A DNA stretch of 64,000 nucleotides from Aureliella helgolandensis (lineage in GTDB: Bacteria > Planctomycetota > Planctomycetia > Pirellulales > Pirellulaceae). Of the stretch, positions 16,822 through 25,985 are shown one piece after another. Location of the stretch: positions 7,060,501 to 7,124,500 of the forward strand of contig NZ_CP036298.1 in assembly GCF_007752135.1 (NCBI RefSeq), in the 5' to 3' direction. Both the position numbers and the translations under genes were made by a program. Under the pieces are notes generated by a model. It did not search any database and had not been told where the DNA came from. It was given only the letters and a program-made list of their open reading frames with translations. How positions within the stretch are numbered: position 1 is the first letter of the stretch; every line of letters starts with the position of its first letter.

Positions 16822-19563
16822 TTACTGGTCGACCACTTCCCACTGCCCCTCGTGCCAATGCCATAGCGACAGTACTCCCTCTCCGCCAATGCGTTTGCGA
16901 ACCCGGACTTGCACCGCACCGTCACGATAGGTAATGCCCAATCGATTGCCTGGGACGACGTATTTCTCAAGCACTGTGGGCTGCAGTGCACGGTGATTCC
17001 CACTGATAATGGTCGCCTCCGGTCGGCACCATTCTAGCAAGGCCTTGGGGTTGAAGGAAACACTGCCGTGGTGCGGCGCCATCAGTACGTGACAGGGTCG
17101 TGGCGGCAATTCCACGAGATCGAGCAACCCGGCCCCCTCAAGATCGCCAGGCAAGAGTATGCGGATTCCTTGATAGTTTAACAGCAGACACAGGCTGCTA
17201 GCATTGTCGCTCTCGGCCTGCTCGCCCAGTTTGGGATGCAGAATCTGCCACTGCACGGCTCCCACTTTTCCGGAATGCGGCGCATTCCATGTTTCTCGTT
17301 GCAGCCTGCGGCGGTCCAGCGTTTCCAGAAGGTTCGCCACATCGCGATCACTACTTTTCCAAAAGGCATCGGTGCTTACGATGCGTCGGACACGAAATCG
17401 TTCCACGAGCCCTCCGATCGCATTGTAATGGTCGGCGTCTGCGTGAGAAACCATCAGCGTGTCAATGCAAGCAGTGGGAATTTGCCAGAGCACATCCGCC
17501 ACATCTTGATACGAGGTTTGGGCAGCACCGAGACTACCGGCATCATAGAGCCACACTTCTCCGGTCGGCAATTCAAGCATCACGCTAGTACCATGCCCAA
17601 CATCAATAAACGTACAACGCAACTCCTCAGCATCGTCCTCAGCCGACTCGTTCCACTCGGCCCACACTCGCTCCGGTCGCAGGTCGCCTCCCATGCTGGT
17701 GAGATACCCACGGGAGCCGCAACACATGGGCACGACTCCAATCAGGATCCAACCGCCTAGAAGCAGTCCCAGCCCTAGTTTTCGTTGGCGACCGTAGACG
17801 ATCAACCAGCCCAATAATATTGCGTAGAAACTGAGCACCCAGCCCGGCGAAGGGGCTGGCAGCCACAGGTGCCCCAGCGGCAAACGACTTGCCCTCTCCA
17901 CCAGCCAACCGATGCTCGCCAAACTGTAACCGCAAATCCCTCCCGCTAGAAAACCGAGAGGGGGAATCCAGCCCAGCACTGCGGTCGTCAGACCGCTCAA
18001 CAGACTCAGACTGAGCGGTACCGCCAGCACCACGTTCAAGGGGACCGCCACCGGTGAAACAACATGAAAGCAACTCCACACCAACGGGCAGGTAATCAGC
18101 CAAACCCACAGACTCAGACGCGCCATGCTCACGAGTGTGCGGGTGGCCACCAAAAACCAGCGACTTCTGCGACTCAAACTCTCCTCGACCACCGCTTGCA
18201 GGGCAGACCGGCGCGTACTGCTGCGGTCTCCCTGCACGACAAACAAGCCGATGGCTGCAACGGCTAGAAAAGAGAGCTGCACTCCGATGTTGTGCACATT
18301 GTTGGTTCTGACAAACAGGAGCACCAGTGCGGCTCCTCCCAAGATATTCGCCAATCGTGCATTGCGGCCCAGCGTTCGCGCCAAACTGAACGCGATTACC
18401 AGGATGACCGCTCGCAACACCGGCGGCTTGCCTCCAGCCAGAACCGCATAAGCGCCGCAAATCCCAATGATCAACAACAGACTCGTACGATTCCGCAATA
18501 ACAGAAGACTACTCATGAGTACGATGGCGGAAGCCACTATCTCCACATGAAGCCCACTGATGGCGAGGAGATGGAGCGTACCGGTGGTCATCAAATCTTG
18601 CACATCCCCTCGATCCACCTGCTCCCTCTGACCAAAAATCAGCGCCGCGGCCAACGGAGCTTGCCCACACGTCACCCAGCGATGCAGCCAGCCGTCGACG
18701 GCAGCTACGGCATGAGCGCGGCAGCGTGAGAGCGGATAATTTTGGCGTGTCCCAACGCGTGAAATCTGCCCTACCGATTTACTCGTTAGACCTACGAACA
18801 CGCCACGTTGCCGGGCATGCTCCGCAAAGTCGAACGTCCCTGGATTGGTAGGAGGTTGGATGGCGCGCACCTCAGCGAACACCTCCAAGACGTCACCGGG
18901 AAAGAGATGTTGGACACGGCCGAGAACCGACAGAGTGCAGCTGGCGGTAGCAGTCTGCCAATAGCGACCATCACGCACCTTTTCAACCCGCACGTCCCAC
19001 TGCGTTCTCCACAATTCGCTAGCAGGATCCTCAGGACGGTAGTAGGGATTCGGTTTCCAAATCGCCGCCGACTCAATCACACACTGCGCTGCCAGCGGAC
19101 GCCCCTGCCGTGTAGCAACCCGCGATAGCGAATCGTAGGTCGAGGGCGTTTGAGAGAGACCGTGGAATACGCCGAACAAGACCATGGCGCATAACGCCAG
19201 AGCACTGGCCGCTCCCAGTCGCTGGTTTCCCAGCAGAAGAGTCGCCAGACCGAGCATCACTAGGCAACCAAGCCCCCACCACTCGACGGTCTCTTCCGAA
19301 AACCAGCGAGCGCCTGCCACGCCCGCGAACATTGCCAGAAAGGCCCATACCATCGGAAAACGGTAGAGGTGATAGCCCCACGGCTCCCCCCGCGCCCAAT
19401 GCTCGGCAGGCAACCAGGCAAGTGGATGCCAATGGTCCAATAACCACCGCTTGGCAGTCCCACAACTTCCGATCCGTAGAAAGTCTTTCTCAGCAAAGTC
19501 TTTCTCAGCCGCAGTGCCGGAAGTGGGTACCTGCTCAGATTCGGCCTTCGCACTTCCAGGCAT
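16822..19563 (-). CDS. comEC: ComEC/Rec2-family DNA internalisation protein
   Basis: A 913-residue polytopic protein that, in transformable bacteria, forms the channel bringing single-stranded DNA across the inner membrane. The order is the full one: an N-terminal soluble/OB-like region (about residues 140-260), the competence membrane domain with GTLHLLAISGLHVEI near residue 330 and many spans to about 600, and a C-terminal metallo-beta-lactamase domain with FIDVGHGTSVML and SHADADHYNAIGG (the HxDxDH-type metal site). The ATG at 19563 precedes a soluble Lys/Glu-rich leader containing a small repeat, AEKDFAEKDF. It follows an ABC permease gene by 41 bases. No comEA, comF or pilus gene lies near, so natural competence is not shown by this locus alone. 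Confidence 0.92.
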   Translation of the reverse strand: MPGSAKAESEQVPTSGTAAEKDFAEKDFLRIGSCGTAKRWLLDHWHPLAWLPAEHWARGEPWGYHLYRFPMVWAFLAMFAGVAGARWFSEETVEWWGLGCLVMLGLATLLLGNQRLGAASALALCAMVLFGVFHGLSQTPSTYDSLSRVATRQGRPLAAQCVIESAAIWKPNPYYRPEDPASELWRTQWDVRVEKVRDGRYWQTATASCTLSVLGRVQHLFPGDVLEVFAEVRAIQPPTNPGTFDFAEHARQRGVFVGLTSKSVGQISRVGTRQNYPLSRCRAHAVAAVDGWLHRWVTCGQAPLAAALIFGQREQVDRGDVQDLMTTGTLHLLAISGLHVEIVASAIVLMSSLLLLRNRTSLLLIIGICGAYAVLAGGKPPVLRAVILVIAFSLARTLGRNARLANILGGAALVLLFVRTNNVHNIGVQLSFLAVAAIGLFVVQGDRSSTRRSALQAVVEESLSRRSRWFLVATRTLVSMARLSLWVWLITCPLVWSCFHVVSPVAVPLNVVLAVPLSLSLLSGLTTAVLGWIPPLGFLAGGICGYSLASIGWLVERASRLPLGHLWLPAPSPGWVLSFYAILLGWLIVYGRQRKLGLGLLLGGWILIGVVPMCCGSRGYLTSMGGDLRPERVWAEWNESAEDDAEELRCTFIDVGHGTSVMLELPTGEVWLYDAGSLGAAQTSYQDVADVLWQIPTACIDTLMVSHADADHYNAIGGLVERFRVRRIVSTDAFWKSSDRDVANLLETLDRRRLQRETWNAPHSGKVGAVQWQILHPKLGEQAESDNASSLCLLLNYQGIRILLPGDLEGAGLLDLVELPPRPCHVLMAPHHGSVSFNPKALLEWCRPEATIISGNHRALQPTVLEKYVVPGNRLGITYRDGAVQVRVRKRIGGEGVLSLWHWHEGQWEVVDQ

Positions 19564-19604
19564 GGCGGTGCATCCAAGAGGGTCTTTGGCTTCGAGGGAA
19601 TCCC

Positions 19605-20984
19605 CTAGTTGCCTAGATTCTCGGATACATTCGTGCGGTATGCAACAAAGGCTGGCACAATTCCGGCCAAGGTGGCTAAGATCATCAAGCCTGGAATCAA
19701 CACCGCTTCTTGGATGGTAATCGTGTTGAAAAATCCGATCGAGATCCCAGTCATCGACTCGACCAGACCGCTACAGGCAACGCCAATCGCATGCCCAAAG
19801 ATCCAGCCAGCAAGCCCCCCCCCGACAGCAATTAGCAGCGATTCCAACAAGATCACCATCACGACCGCATCGCGTCGAGCCCCCAAGGCCCGCATGATGG
19901 CGATATCGCGGCGGCGTTCATTCATCGAATTGTAGATGCTAACTAAAATGCTAATGGCGCTCACCACGCATACCACTACGGTGAGAGCCAGAAATGCGTA
20001 GCGAATCGGATTGACGAACGTGGTGAGCATGTTGGTAATTTCGCTGACCGGAGAAACGGCTTGAGTTCTCAAGCGTTTGTCGATCGGGCGCTGCATATGC
20101 ACTGCGTAAATTGGCGATCCGGCTTTGACCAAGACAGCCGTCAAATCACGTTTTTCCAACGGCAGACGCGGTGGTTGCCCCGCCTCAGCTTCAGCCCCAA
20201 CGGCCTCTTTCTCATCTTCTGGATTGGCACCGTCCTCGAACACTCGAGTGTGCCCCTCCATCAAATAAAAGCCTTCCAAGTTGATGAATGCAGCTCGATC
20301 GTTGGGCGTTCCCGTAGGTGCCAGTACGCCCACGACCTCAAAGGCCTGCCCGTGTCCCTCACCGTCGGGATCTCCGTGCGTCGTCTTGAACGAGTCACCG
20401 ACCTTGAGTTTCATGTAGTTGGCGACTTGAGCCCCAATGACCGCCTCGTAGTACCCATTTTCTGGAGAGTAGTCAACAAAATTGCGGCCCTCCGAGAAGG
20501 TGTACTCGCTGTCGGCCGCCCTCCCGTATCGGAGTTTTTCAAAGAATGCCGGCGTCGTCCCCACGACCCGAAAGGGACCGAGAAAGTCCCCTAAACACAC
20601 TGGGATTGCAAACCCTCCATTCGTGTAATCGCAAAACAAGCCGTTGCGTTCCGGTTCAGCCACCAAGCCACCAATCTTCTCAATCTCCGCTTGGCGACCA
20701 CCTCTTCCTGGGATGAGTTCCAAGTACTCTTCATAGGGGATCACTTCGATGGGCTTACTCAGGTAAAACACCGTGTTCAAGGCAAGCTGGAGCGATCCCC
20801 CCTTGGCTCCCACAATCAAGTTGTAACCAACATTGCTATTGCGATCGAACGATTCGGTAATGATCCAGCTGAGACTTAGAACCAAGACAACCAGTCCGAC
20901 TCCCAGCGCCATACTGAACATCGTCAGGACCGTTGCCAGCCCTCGCTGCTGCATATTTCGCCAAGCGATGTGAAACAAATTCAC
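19605..20984 (-). CDS. ABC transporter permease, FtsX/MacB type
   Basis: A 459-residue inner-membrane protein with the four-span MacB/LolC plan: TM1 near residues 20-42, a large external core domain (about 45-320), and three C-terminal spans. Between the core and TM2 there is an acidic linker (GANPEDEKEAVGAEAE). The last cytoplasmic loop MNERRRDIAIMRALGARR is the characteristic FtsX coupling segment that touches the ATPase. The start is GTG at 20984, preceded by GGAG 10 bases upstream. The matching ATPase gene lies 43 bases upstream. Such systems pull lipoproteins, peptides or drugs from the membrane by mechanotransmission rather than classic transport. No second permease is present, so a homodimer is likely. 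LolC/E itself is one possibility, but the cargo is not readable. Confidence 0.88.
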   Translation of the reverse strand: MNLFHIAWRNMQQRGLATVLTMFSMALGVGLVVLVLSLSWIITESFDRNSNVGYNLIVGAKGGSLQLALNTVFYLSKPIEVIPYEEYLELIPGRGGRQAEIEKIGGLVAEPERNGLFCDYTNGGFAIPVCLGDFLGPFRVVGTTPAFFEKLRYGRAADSEYTFSEGRNFVDYSPENGYYEAVIGAQVANYMKLKVGDSFKTTHGDPDGEGHGQAFEVVGVLAPTGTPNDRAAFINLEGFYLMEGHTRVFEDGANPEDEKEAVGAEAEAGQPPRLPLEKRDLTAVLVKAGSPIYAVHMQRPIDKRLRTQAVSPVSEITNMLTTFVNPIRYAFLALTVVVCVVSAISILVSIYNSMNERRRDIAIMRALGARRDAVVMVILLESLLIAVGGGLAGWIFGHAIGVACSGLVESMTGISIGFFNTITIQEAVLIPGLMILATLAGIVPAFVAYRTNVSENLGN

Positions 20985-21027
20985 GTTGTTCGTTCTCCGA
21001 CCAAAAACAAATGGATTAGCGCATCAA

Positions 21028-21714
21028 TCACGAGTGATTGGCAGCAACGGTCTGCATGGCTTTGTTGAGCGACTCCAAGCGTTCGACGCGTTCAAACTGC
21101 TCGGCTACCTGCAGGGAATGGGTGACCATCAACAGCGCAATGCCTTCGTCACGACAACACGCACGAATTAAATCGATGATCACTTGTTGATTTTTGGGAT
21201 CAATATTAGCGGTCGGCTCATCCGCCAGCAGCAACTTAGGGCGGTTGGCCAGCGCGCGCGCCACAGCCACTCGCTGCTGTTGTCCGACCGACAAGGCAGC
21301 TGGTTTGTGGTGCAACCGCTCCCCCAGCCCGACCTTTTGCAGCAGATCGGTAGCGCGTGCCAAGTCGTGTTTGCCGCTTCCAAAGGTCATGCCCAGACGC
21401 ACATTCTCCAACGCCGTGAATCCGGAGAGGAGATTGAAGGTCTGGAATACGTACCCGAGCTTGGCCGCACGCACGCGATCGCGGCCCGCTTCACTCAACT
21501 TCGACAGCTCGATGTTGTCCACTTGGATTGAGCCGCGGTCGGGGGCCATAATGCCAGCGATGCAATGCAGCAGCGTCGTCTTGCCACCGCCACTCTCACC
21601 AATCAATACCACCTGTTCCCCCTGACCGATTTTGAACTCAGGGATGTCCAACACGGGCAACCGCGATTGGTCGGGGAGCGCGAAAGACTTGTATAGATCT
21701 TGAATTTTTAGCAT
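21028..21714 (-). CDS. ABC transporter ATP-binding protein, LolD/MacB type
   Basis: A 228-residue ATPase that powers the neighbouring FtsX-type permease. Walker A is GESGGGKTT near residue 38, the Q-loop is in VFQTFNLLSGFTALENV, the ABC signature is LSVGQQQRVAVARAL, Walker B is LLLADEPT, and the switch His is in MVTHSLQVAEQ. LSVGQQ in place of the usual LSGGQQ is a mild change in the signature. The length and the NLLSGFTALENV segment fit the MacB/LolD group. It begins 18 bases after smpB and ends 43 bases before the permease, so co-transcription is likely. Confidence 0.92.
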   Translation of the reverse strand: MLKIQDLYKSFALPDQSRLPVLDIPEFKIGQGEQVVLIGESGGGKTTLLHCIAGIMAPDRGSIQVDNIELSKLSEAGRDRVRAAKLGYVFQTFNLLSGFTALENVRLGMTFGSGKHDLARATDLLQKVGLGERLHHKPAALSVGQQQRVAVARALANRPKLLLADEPTANIDPKNQQVIIDLIRACCRDEGIALLMVTHSLQVAEQFERVERLESLNKAMQTVAANHS

Positions 21715-21732
21715 GGGTTATTCCATTTGCCT

Positions 21733-22356
21733 CTAACGCCCTCGGCGGACGGCCCGTTCAATATCACGTCGTGCATCGGCTTTCTTTAGTTTTTCGCGTT
21801 TGTCATGCAACTTCATCCCTTTGCAGAGAGCCATCTGACACTTCACGATCCCTCGTTCATTGAAATACAACTGCAATGGCACCAGCGTCAGCCCTTTTTC
21901 CTTGGCTTGCCCGACAAACTTGCCCATTTCTCGTCGATGAATCAACAGCTGCCGAGGACGTCGCGGCTCATGATTCCAAACGGTCGCTTGAGGATATTCA
22001 GCAATGTCGCAGCCGAACAACCACAGAGTCTCTCCCCGCACACGCCCGTACGATTCGTCCAACTGACACTTGCCATTGCGTAGACTCTTAACCTCGCTGC
22101 CGACCAGGATCATGCCACATTCGATGGTGTCCAAGATTTCGTACTTGTGCCGGGCCTTGCGATTGGTGCAAATTGGTTTGATGCTGGGAGTAGCTGGAGT
22201 CTTGCCCCCCTTGGTCGTCCCTTTACCGCTAGATTTAGTGCCCCCTTTAGATTTCGTAGGCTTGGGCTTGGTGGGTGCTGCTTTTTTCTTGCTCAATTTT
22301 CGCTCAGTCGTCGCAGGTCGCGCTAGGGTGATTCGGGAGCCAACCAATCTCATCAT
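21733..22356 (-). CDS. smpB: SsrA-binding protein SmpB with Lys-rich N-terminal extension
   Basis: SmpB binds tmRNA and guides it into stalled ribosomes for trans-translation. The core (about the last 155 residues) is typical: NRKARHKYEILDTIECGMILVGSEVKSLR, then LHDKREKLKKADARRDIERAV at the basic C-terminal tail. Before it stand some 50 residues rich in Lys, Thr, Gly and Pro (residues 15-60), absent from most SmpB proteins; their composition suggests a disordered, RNA-binding tail. The start is not certain: two adjacent ATG codons at 22356 and 22353 are the first credible ones; a GTG at 22416 is in frame but lacks support. It heads the tight minus-strand cluster. No tmRNA gene is visible in the window. 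Confidence 0.92.
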   Translation of the reverse strand: MMRLVGSRITLARPATTERKLSKKKAAPTKPKPTKSKGGTKSSGKGTTKGGKTPATPSIKPICTNRKARHKYEILDTIECGMILVGSEVKSLRNGKCQLDESYGRVRGETLWLFGCDIAEYPQATVWNHEPRRPRQLLIHRREMGKFVGQAKEKGLTLVPLQLYFNERGIVKCQMALCKGMKLHDKREKLKKADARRDIERAVRRGR

Positions 22357-22661
22357 TGGGGCCCCAATCTTCGCCGAACCTCCAATGATACGCAATAACG
22401 CCGCCCTGTGGTTCACGAACCTCCAGTCATCGGGGGAATACAGTTGCCCGGGAAATGGCGGCGTCGATCGCTGGGCAATGCGAACAGGGGTAAGCAGTCG
22501 GTGCTTCTTGGATTACAATCGGCACTCTCGCAGCCACTGGCAGCACTTTTACAGGTCTTTCAAAATTTAGCATCCGGCCTCACCAATTCTCGGTGGCAAC
22601 AGACCGACAGCCGATCCTAAGAAATCCTGTACCCCGACATCCTGTATCCCCGGTGAAAACG

Positions 22662-23591
22662 ATGACATTCGAGCTTCCCGTCGTAACTGAGAACGCGACT
22701 TCCGGCAGCTGCGGTAGCGCGGCCTCAGGAGCGGACTTCGTCCCTACCCAACGCCTTCCCCAGTGGCTGCGTCGCGACCTTCCTAAGGGAAATTTCAACA
22801 ACTTCACCGCCGGCTTACTGGAGGAATTGAAACTAGAGACGGTCTGTGATAACGCCAAATGCCCGAATCGCATGGAATGCTATTCGCAAAAAACGGCCAC
22901 TTTCATGATCCTGGGGAACGTCTGCACGCGTCCTTGCGGATTCTGCGCGGTGTCGCGCGGCAAACCGGAAGCCCTCGAGCTGGATGAACCCGATCGCGTC
23001 GCCGAAGCCGCCTACCGACTCGGCCTCAAACACGTCGTGATTACCTCGGTTACCCGCGACGACCTGCCCGACGGAGGTGCTGAACACTTTTACGAGACCG
23101 TCCTGGCCGTGCGCGCCAAAACCCAGGCCACAATTGAGGTCCTGACACCAGACTTCATTAAAAATAAAGCCGGTTTGGATCGCGTCGTCGAAGCGGCTCC
23201 CGAGGTCTTCAATCACAACATGGAGACCGTTCCCAGACTCTATCGCCGAGTCCGAGGCCCGAAAAGCGACTACAATTGGACGCTCGAACTCTTGAAGCGA
23301 GTCCAAGAACTCAACCCGAGTATTAAGACCAAGAGTGGCCTGATGCTGGGACTGAGCGAAACTCGTGACGAATTGCTGCAATGCCTAGCCGATCTGCGCA
23401 CTTTCGGTTGCGACTTCCTCACCCTGGGGCAGTATCTCCAACCAGGCCAGCGTTACCTACCCGTGGTTCGCTATGTTCCCCCAGAGGAGTTTGAAGAACT
23501 CGGCGAAATCGCCTTAAAGATGGGCTTTGAAAAGGTCGCCAGTGGGCCATTCGTCCGCTCCAGCTACCATGCACGCGAAATGACCCAGTAA
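22662..23591 (+). CDS. lipA: Lipoyl synthase
   Basis: A radical-SAM enzyme that inserts two sulfurs into protein-bound octanoyl groups, completing lipoate on GcvH and the 2-oxoacid dehydrogenase E2 subunits. Two iron-sulfur sites are seen: the auxiliary-cluster motif CDNAKCPNRMEC and the radical-SAM motif CTRPCGFC (Cx3Cx2C). The C-terminal RSSYHA contains the Ser that ligates the auxiliary cluster. The ATG at 22662 gives 309 residues, close to the family norm; an in-frame GTG at 22593 would add 23 poorly conserved residues. The gene is divergent from smpB. The octanoyl-transfer or ligase partner is the lplA-like gene at 61911, far away in this window. Confidence 0.95.
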   Translation: MTFELPVVTENATSGSCGSAASGADFVPTQRLPQWLRRDLPKGNFNNFTAGLLEELKLETVCDNAKCPNRMECYSQKTATFMILGNVCTRPCGFCAVSRGKPEALELDEPDRVAEAAYRLGLKHVVITSVTRDDLPDGGAEHFYETVLAVRAKTQATIEVLTPDFIKNKAGLDRVVEAAPEVFNHNMETVPRLYRRVRGPKSDYNWTLELLKRVQELNPSIKTKSGLMLGLSETRDELLQCLADLRTFGCDFLTLGQYLQPGQRYLPVVRYVPPEEFEELGEIALKMGFEKVASGPFVRSSYHAREMTQ

Positions 23592-23768
23592 GCGATCGCA
23601 GATTCATGTGCGAGCCGAATCGACCGAAGAAGAATTGGTAAAGTGTGCCTCGTTTCTTGGGTAAAGCGTTGGAGGAATTGGTAAGATCTAGGAGCGATAG
23701 CCTGATCTACTCAGCCTCGAATGACCTCCTATCACCAATACCTACCTTGCCCTGGGGAAGAACGATCC

Positions 23769-24617
23769 ATGCTCCGTTCCATCTTGCGAACCTTTCTACC
23801 ATTCAGCACTTGTTTCGGGATTGTGCTGTGCACCGCCCCCGTGGCCTCAGCACAGACCACCAAGGTCGACGCTGCGGAAACCGCTCCGGAAAAATTGTTT
23901 GAACCGCGCGAGTATATCGGCGAAGAGGGGCCCCTAGCGGGAAAATCTCTCAAGTACCGACTCCTAAAACCGCTGGACTACGACCCGGGCGAAAAATATC
24001 CGCTGGTCGTTTTCCTGCACGGAGCTGGAGAGCGGGGCGACGACAATACGGCTCAATTGGTCCATGGCATGGCGGATTTCTGCTCTCCGGAGAACCGTAA
24101 GAAATACCGCTGTTACGTGATCGCCCCGCAATGCCCCAAGGGTGAAAAATGGGCAGACATCGATTGGTCCGCCGACCAGGTTGCGCTGCCGCCGCACGCC
24201 AGCCAATCGATGCAATTGACTCTGGCTCTCGTAGATTCCATGTTGGCCGATGCAGCGGTCGACAAAAAACGCGTCTACATTACCGGCCTGTCGATGGGGG
24301 GCTATGGTACCTGGGATGCATTGGCGCGTCGGCCCGATTTTTTCGCAGCGGCAATTCCCATCTGCGGCGGTGGCGACCCAGCCACGGCGGAACAAATCAA
24401 ACACATACCGCTAGCTTGCTACCATGGCGGAGCAGACAGCGTCGTCAATGTCGAGCTTTCACGGGACATGATTGAAGCGCTTCGGCAAGCCGGCGGAAAG
24501 CCACTCTACACAGAGTATCCCGGCGTTGGACACAATAGCTGGACAGCCACCTATGCGAATCCCGACACCCTGGAATGGCTCTTTGCCCAGCGCCGCACAG
24601 CAAAGGTTCAACCCTAG
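23769..24617 (+). CDS. Secreted alpha/beta hydrolase (esterase/peptidase-like, COG4099)
   Basis: A 282-residue exported serine hydrolase. The start at 23769 has GGGGAAG eight bases upstream and begins a signal peptide (MLRSILRTFLPFSTCFGIVL) with likely cleavage after VASAQ. The catalytic triad is readable: Ser in GLSMGGYG, Asp in GGADSVV, His in PGVGHNSW; the oxyanion loop is in VVFLHGAGERGDD. That plan matches the predicted-peptidase/esterase group common in planctomycetes and Bacteroidetes, where carbohydrate esterase activity has been found for some members. The substrate is not readable. The downstream gene begins shortly after, so they may be co-transcribed. Confidence 0.85.
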   Translation: MLRSILRTFLPFSTCFGIVLCTAPVASAQTTKVDAAETAPEKLFEPREYIGEEGPLAGKSLKYRLLKPLDYDPGEKYPLVVFLHGAGERGDDNTAQLVHGMADFCSPENRKKYRCYVIAPQCPKGEKWADIDWSADQVALPPHASQSMQLTLALVDSMLADAAVDKKRVYITGLSMGGYGTWDALARRPDFFAAAIPICGGGDPATAEQIKHIPLACYHGGADSVVNVELSRDMIEALRQAGGKPLYTEYPGVGHNSWTATYANPDTLEWLFAQRRTAKVQP

Positions 24618-24639
24618 CTTGCGGGTCACCACTCCCGAT

Positions 24640-25764
24640 TTGTCTCCTTGCCCTCAAGCCATAGATGCCGACCGCGTGAATTTTGCTGAACCGCTTCCGA
24701 CCTCTGACTTGCAGCCCGAGCACCAGGCACAGCTCTTTCCCTCGCTAGGCTACTACGATTTCCAGCGAGCCGCGTGGCGTGCGTTCGTGCATGGCAGAGT
24801 CTTTATCGACGGTCGGGTTCCTATCGGTACCCGACTGTTGCTCAAAGGCTTGACCAAGGCCATGCGGGCGACTCCCGAGGAAGTCGCCAGCGATACGTTC
24901 CAAAGCCGAATTGATGGCTTTCTATCCGCGCCTGGTAGGCGAAGGAGAATCGTACTTGCGATCGGCTCTCGACAGTATCGCTTGCGTCGCAGGACGAGGC
25001 GCAACGGTAGCTTCTATGGCACGCTAACCCTGCCCCAGGACGCGACGGCCGCCTGCTCGAAAAACGCCCCCTCCGCTCTGGCAATGCAACTGCTGCGTTC
25101 CACCGACGAGGTCGGCACCATTTCCGCCACGCGCGGAGAAATCCACCTGGTGCCCACGCATGGGATCAGTGTGGTGAGTGACATTGACGACACCATCAAG
25201 ATGACCGAAGCGACCAGTCGCAAGGAGATGCTTGCGAACACTTTCCTGCGTCCGTTCGAAGTCATTGAGGGAATGGCACAGTTGTACCAAAGCTGGGAGA
25301 CGCAGGGCTGCGCCTTCCACTACGTTTCAAGCAGCCCCTGGCAACTCTACGAGCCACTGGCTGAACTGTGCGCCGCCAGCCGTTTCCCGTCGGGCAGCAT
25401 GCACCTACGTTACTTCCGAGTCCGAGACGAAATGTTCAAGCGTTTCCGCCCCATCCGACGCAATAGCAAAGTCGGCATCATTGCGGGAATCCTCAAGACG
25501 TTGCCCGCGCGCAAATTCATCCTCGTCGGAGATAGCGGAGAGAAGGACCCAGAAATCTACCGCTTTCTGGCGCGACGCTTCCCCACGCAAATTGTCGCAG
25601 TCCTCATCCGAAATCTCGAATCACGACCACTCGACGCTAAGCGTCTGCGAAAACTGCGAACAATCTCCGGCACAACTCGTTGCAAAATCTTCACTAAGTC
25701 TGAAGAAATCGCCGGAACTATTGATCGACTCAAGCAAAAGCATCCCGATCTCAATCATCCATAA
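24640..25764 (+). CDS. App1-like phosphatidate phosphatase domain protein (DUF2183)
   Basis: A protein of about 374 residues with the DUF2183/App1 catalytic domain, related to yeast phosphatidate phosphatase App1. The HAD-like catalytic motif DIDDTIKMTEATSRKEM and a downstream FHYVSSSPWQLY segment, then ILVGDSGEKDPEIY, are the family's hallmark blocks. No signal peptide or membrane span is clear. The start is uncertain: the frame is open from 24472, inside the preceding gene, but residues before about 24640 are out-of-frame translation of that gene. TTG at 24640 and GTG at 24676 are the first starts after its stop, neither with a good ribosome site. The likely role is dephosphorylation of a lipid phosphate; bacterial members are little studied. 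Confidence 0.78.
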   Translation: MSPCPQAIDADRVNFAEPLPTSDLQPEHQAQLFPSLGYYDFQRAAWRAFVHGRVFIDGRVPIGTRLLLKGLTKAMRATPEEVASDTFQSRIDGFLSAPGRRRRIVLAIGSRQYRLRRRTRRNGSFYGTLTLPQDATAACSKNAPSALAMQLLRSTDEVGTISATRGEIHLVPTHGISVVSDIDDTIKMTEATSRKEMLANTFLRPFEVIEGMAQLYQSWETQGCAFHYVSSSPWQLYEPLAELCAASRFPSGSMHLRYFRVRDEMFKRFRPIRRNSKVGIIAGILKTLPARKFILVGDSGEKDPEIYRFLARRFPTQIVAVLIRNLESRPLDAKRLRKLRTISGTTRCKIFTKSEEIAGTIDRLKQKHPDLNHP

Positions 25765-25787
25765 CCCTACAAGACCTGCCCGCATCA

Positions 25788-25838
25788 CAACCCGCCGCAA
25801 GACGCCTTGTCCAAATCGCAACCCGCCGCGTAAGCAAG
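25788..25838. repeat. Dispersed intergenic repeat, copy 2
   Basis: Two core units, ACAACCCGCCGCAAGACG and AAATCGCAACCCGCCGCG, followed by TAAGCAAGG. Similar to the unit at 4452 and to the three tandem units at 41863-41955. Confidence 0.6.
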
Positions 25839-25985
25839 GCCGGAGCGGCTGCGACAGGGCGTCCCCACCGCAACCGTTCTTTCATAGCTACGCCGGTCGG
25901 CATGGCAAGTCAACGCAACCACTCACCACACGCCCTGGAGCGACCGTTGCGCAACAGCTGACTACGCGACTAATCAGACAGGTGA

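Noticed and set aside
16822-19563. Evidence for natural competence
   Set aside because: comEC homologues are widespread in non-competent bacteria, and no other competence or pilus gene is near; the DUF1559 prepilin-like protein is not a competence pilin.
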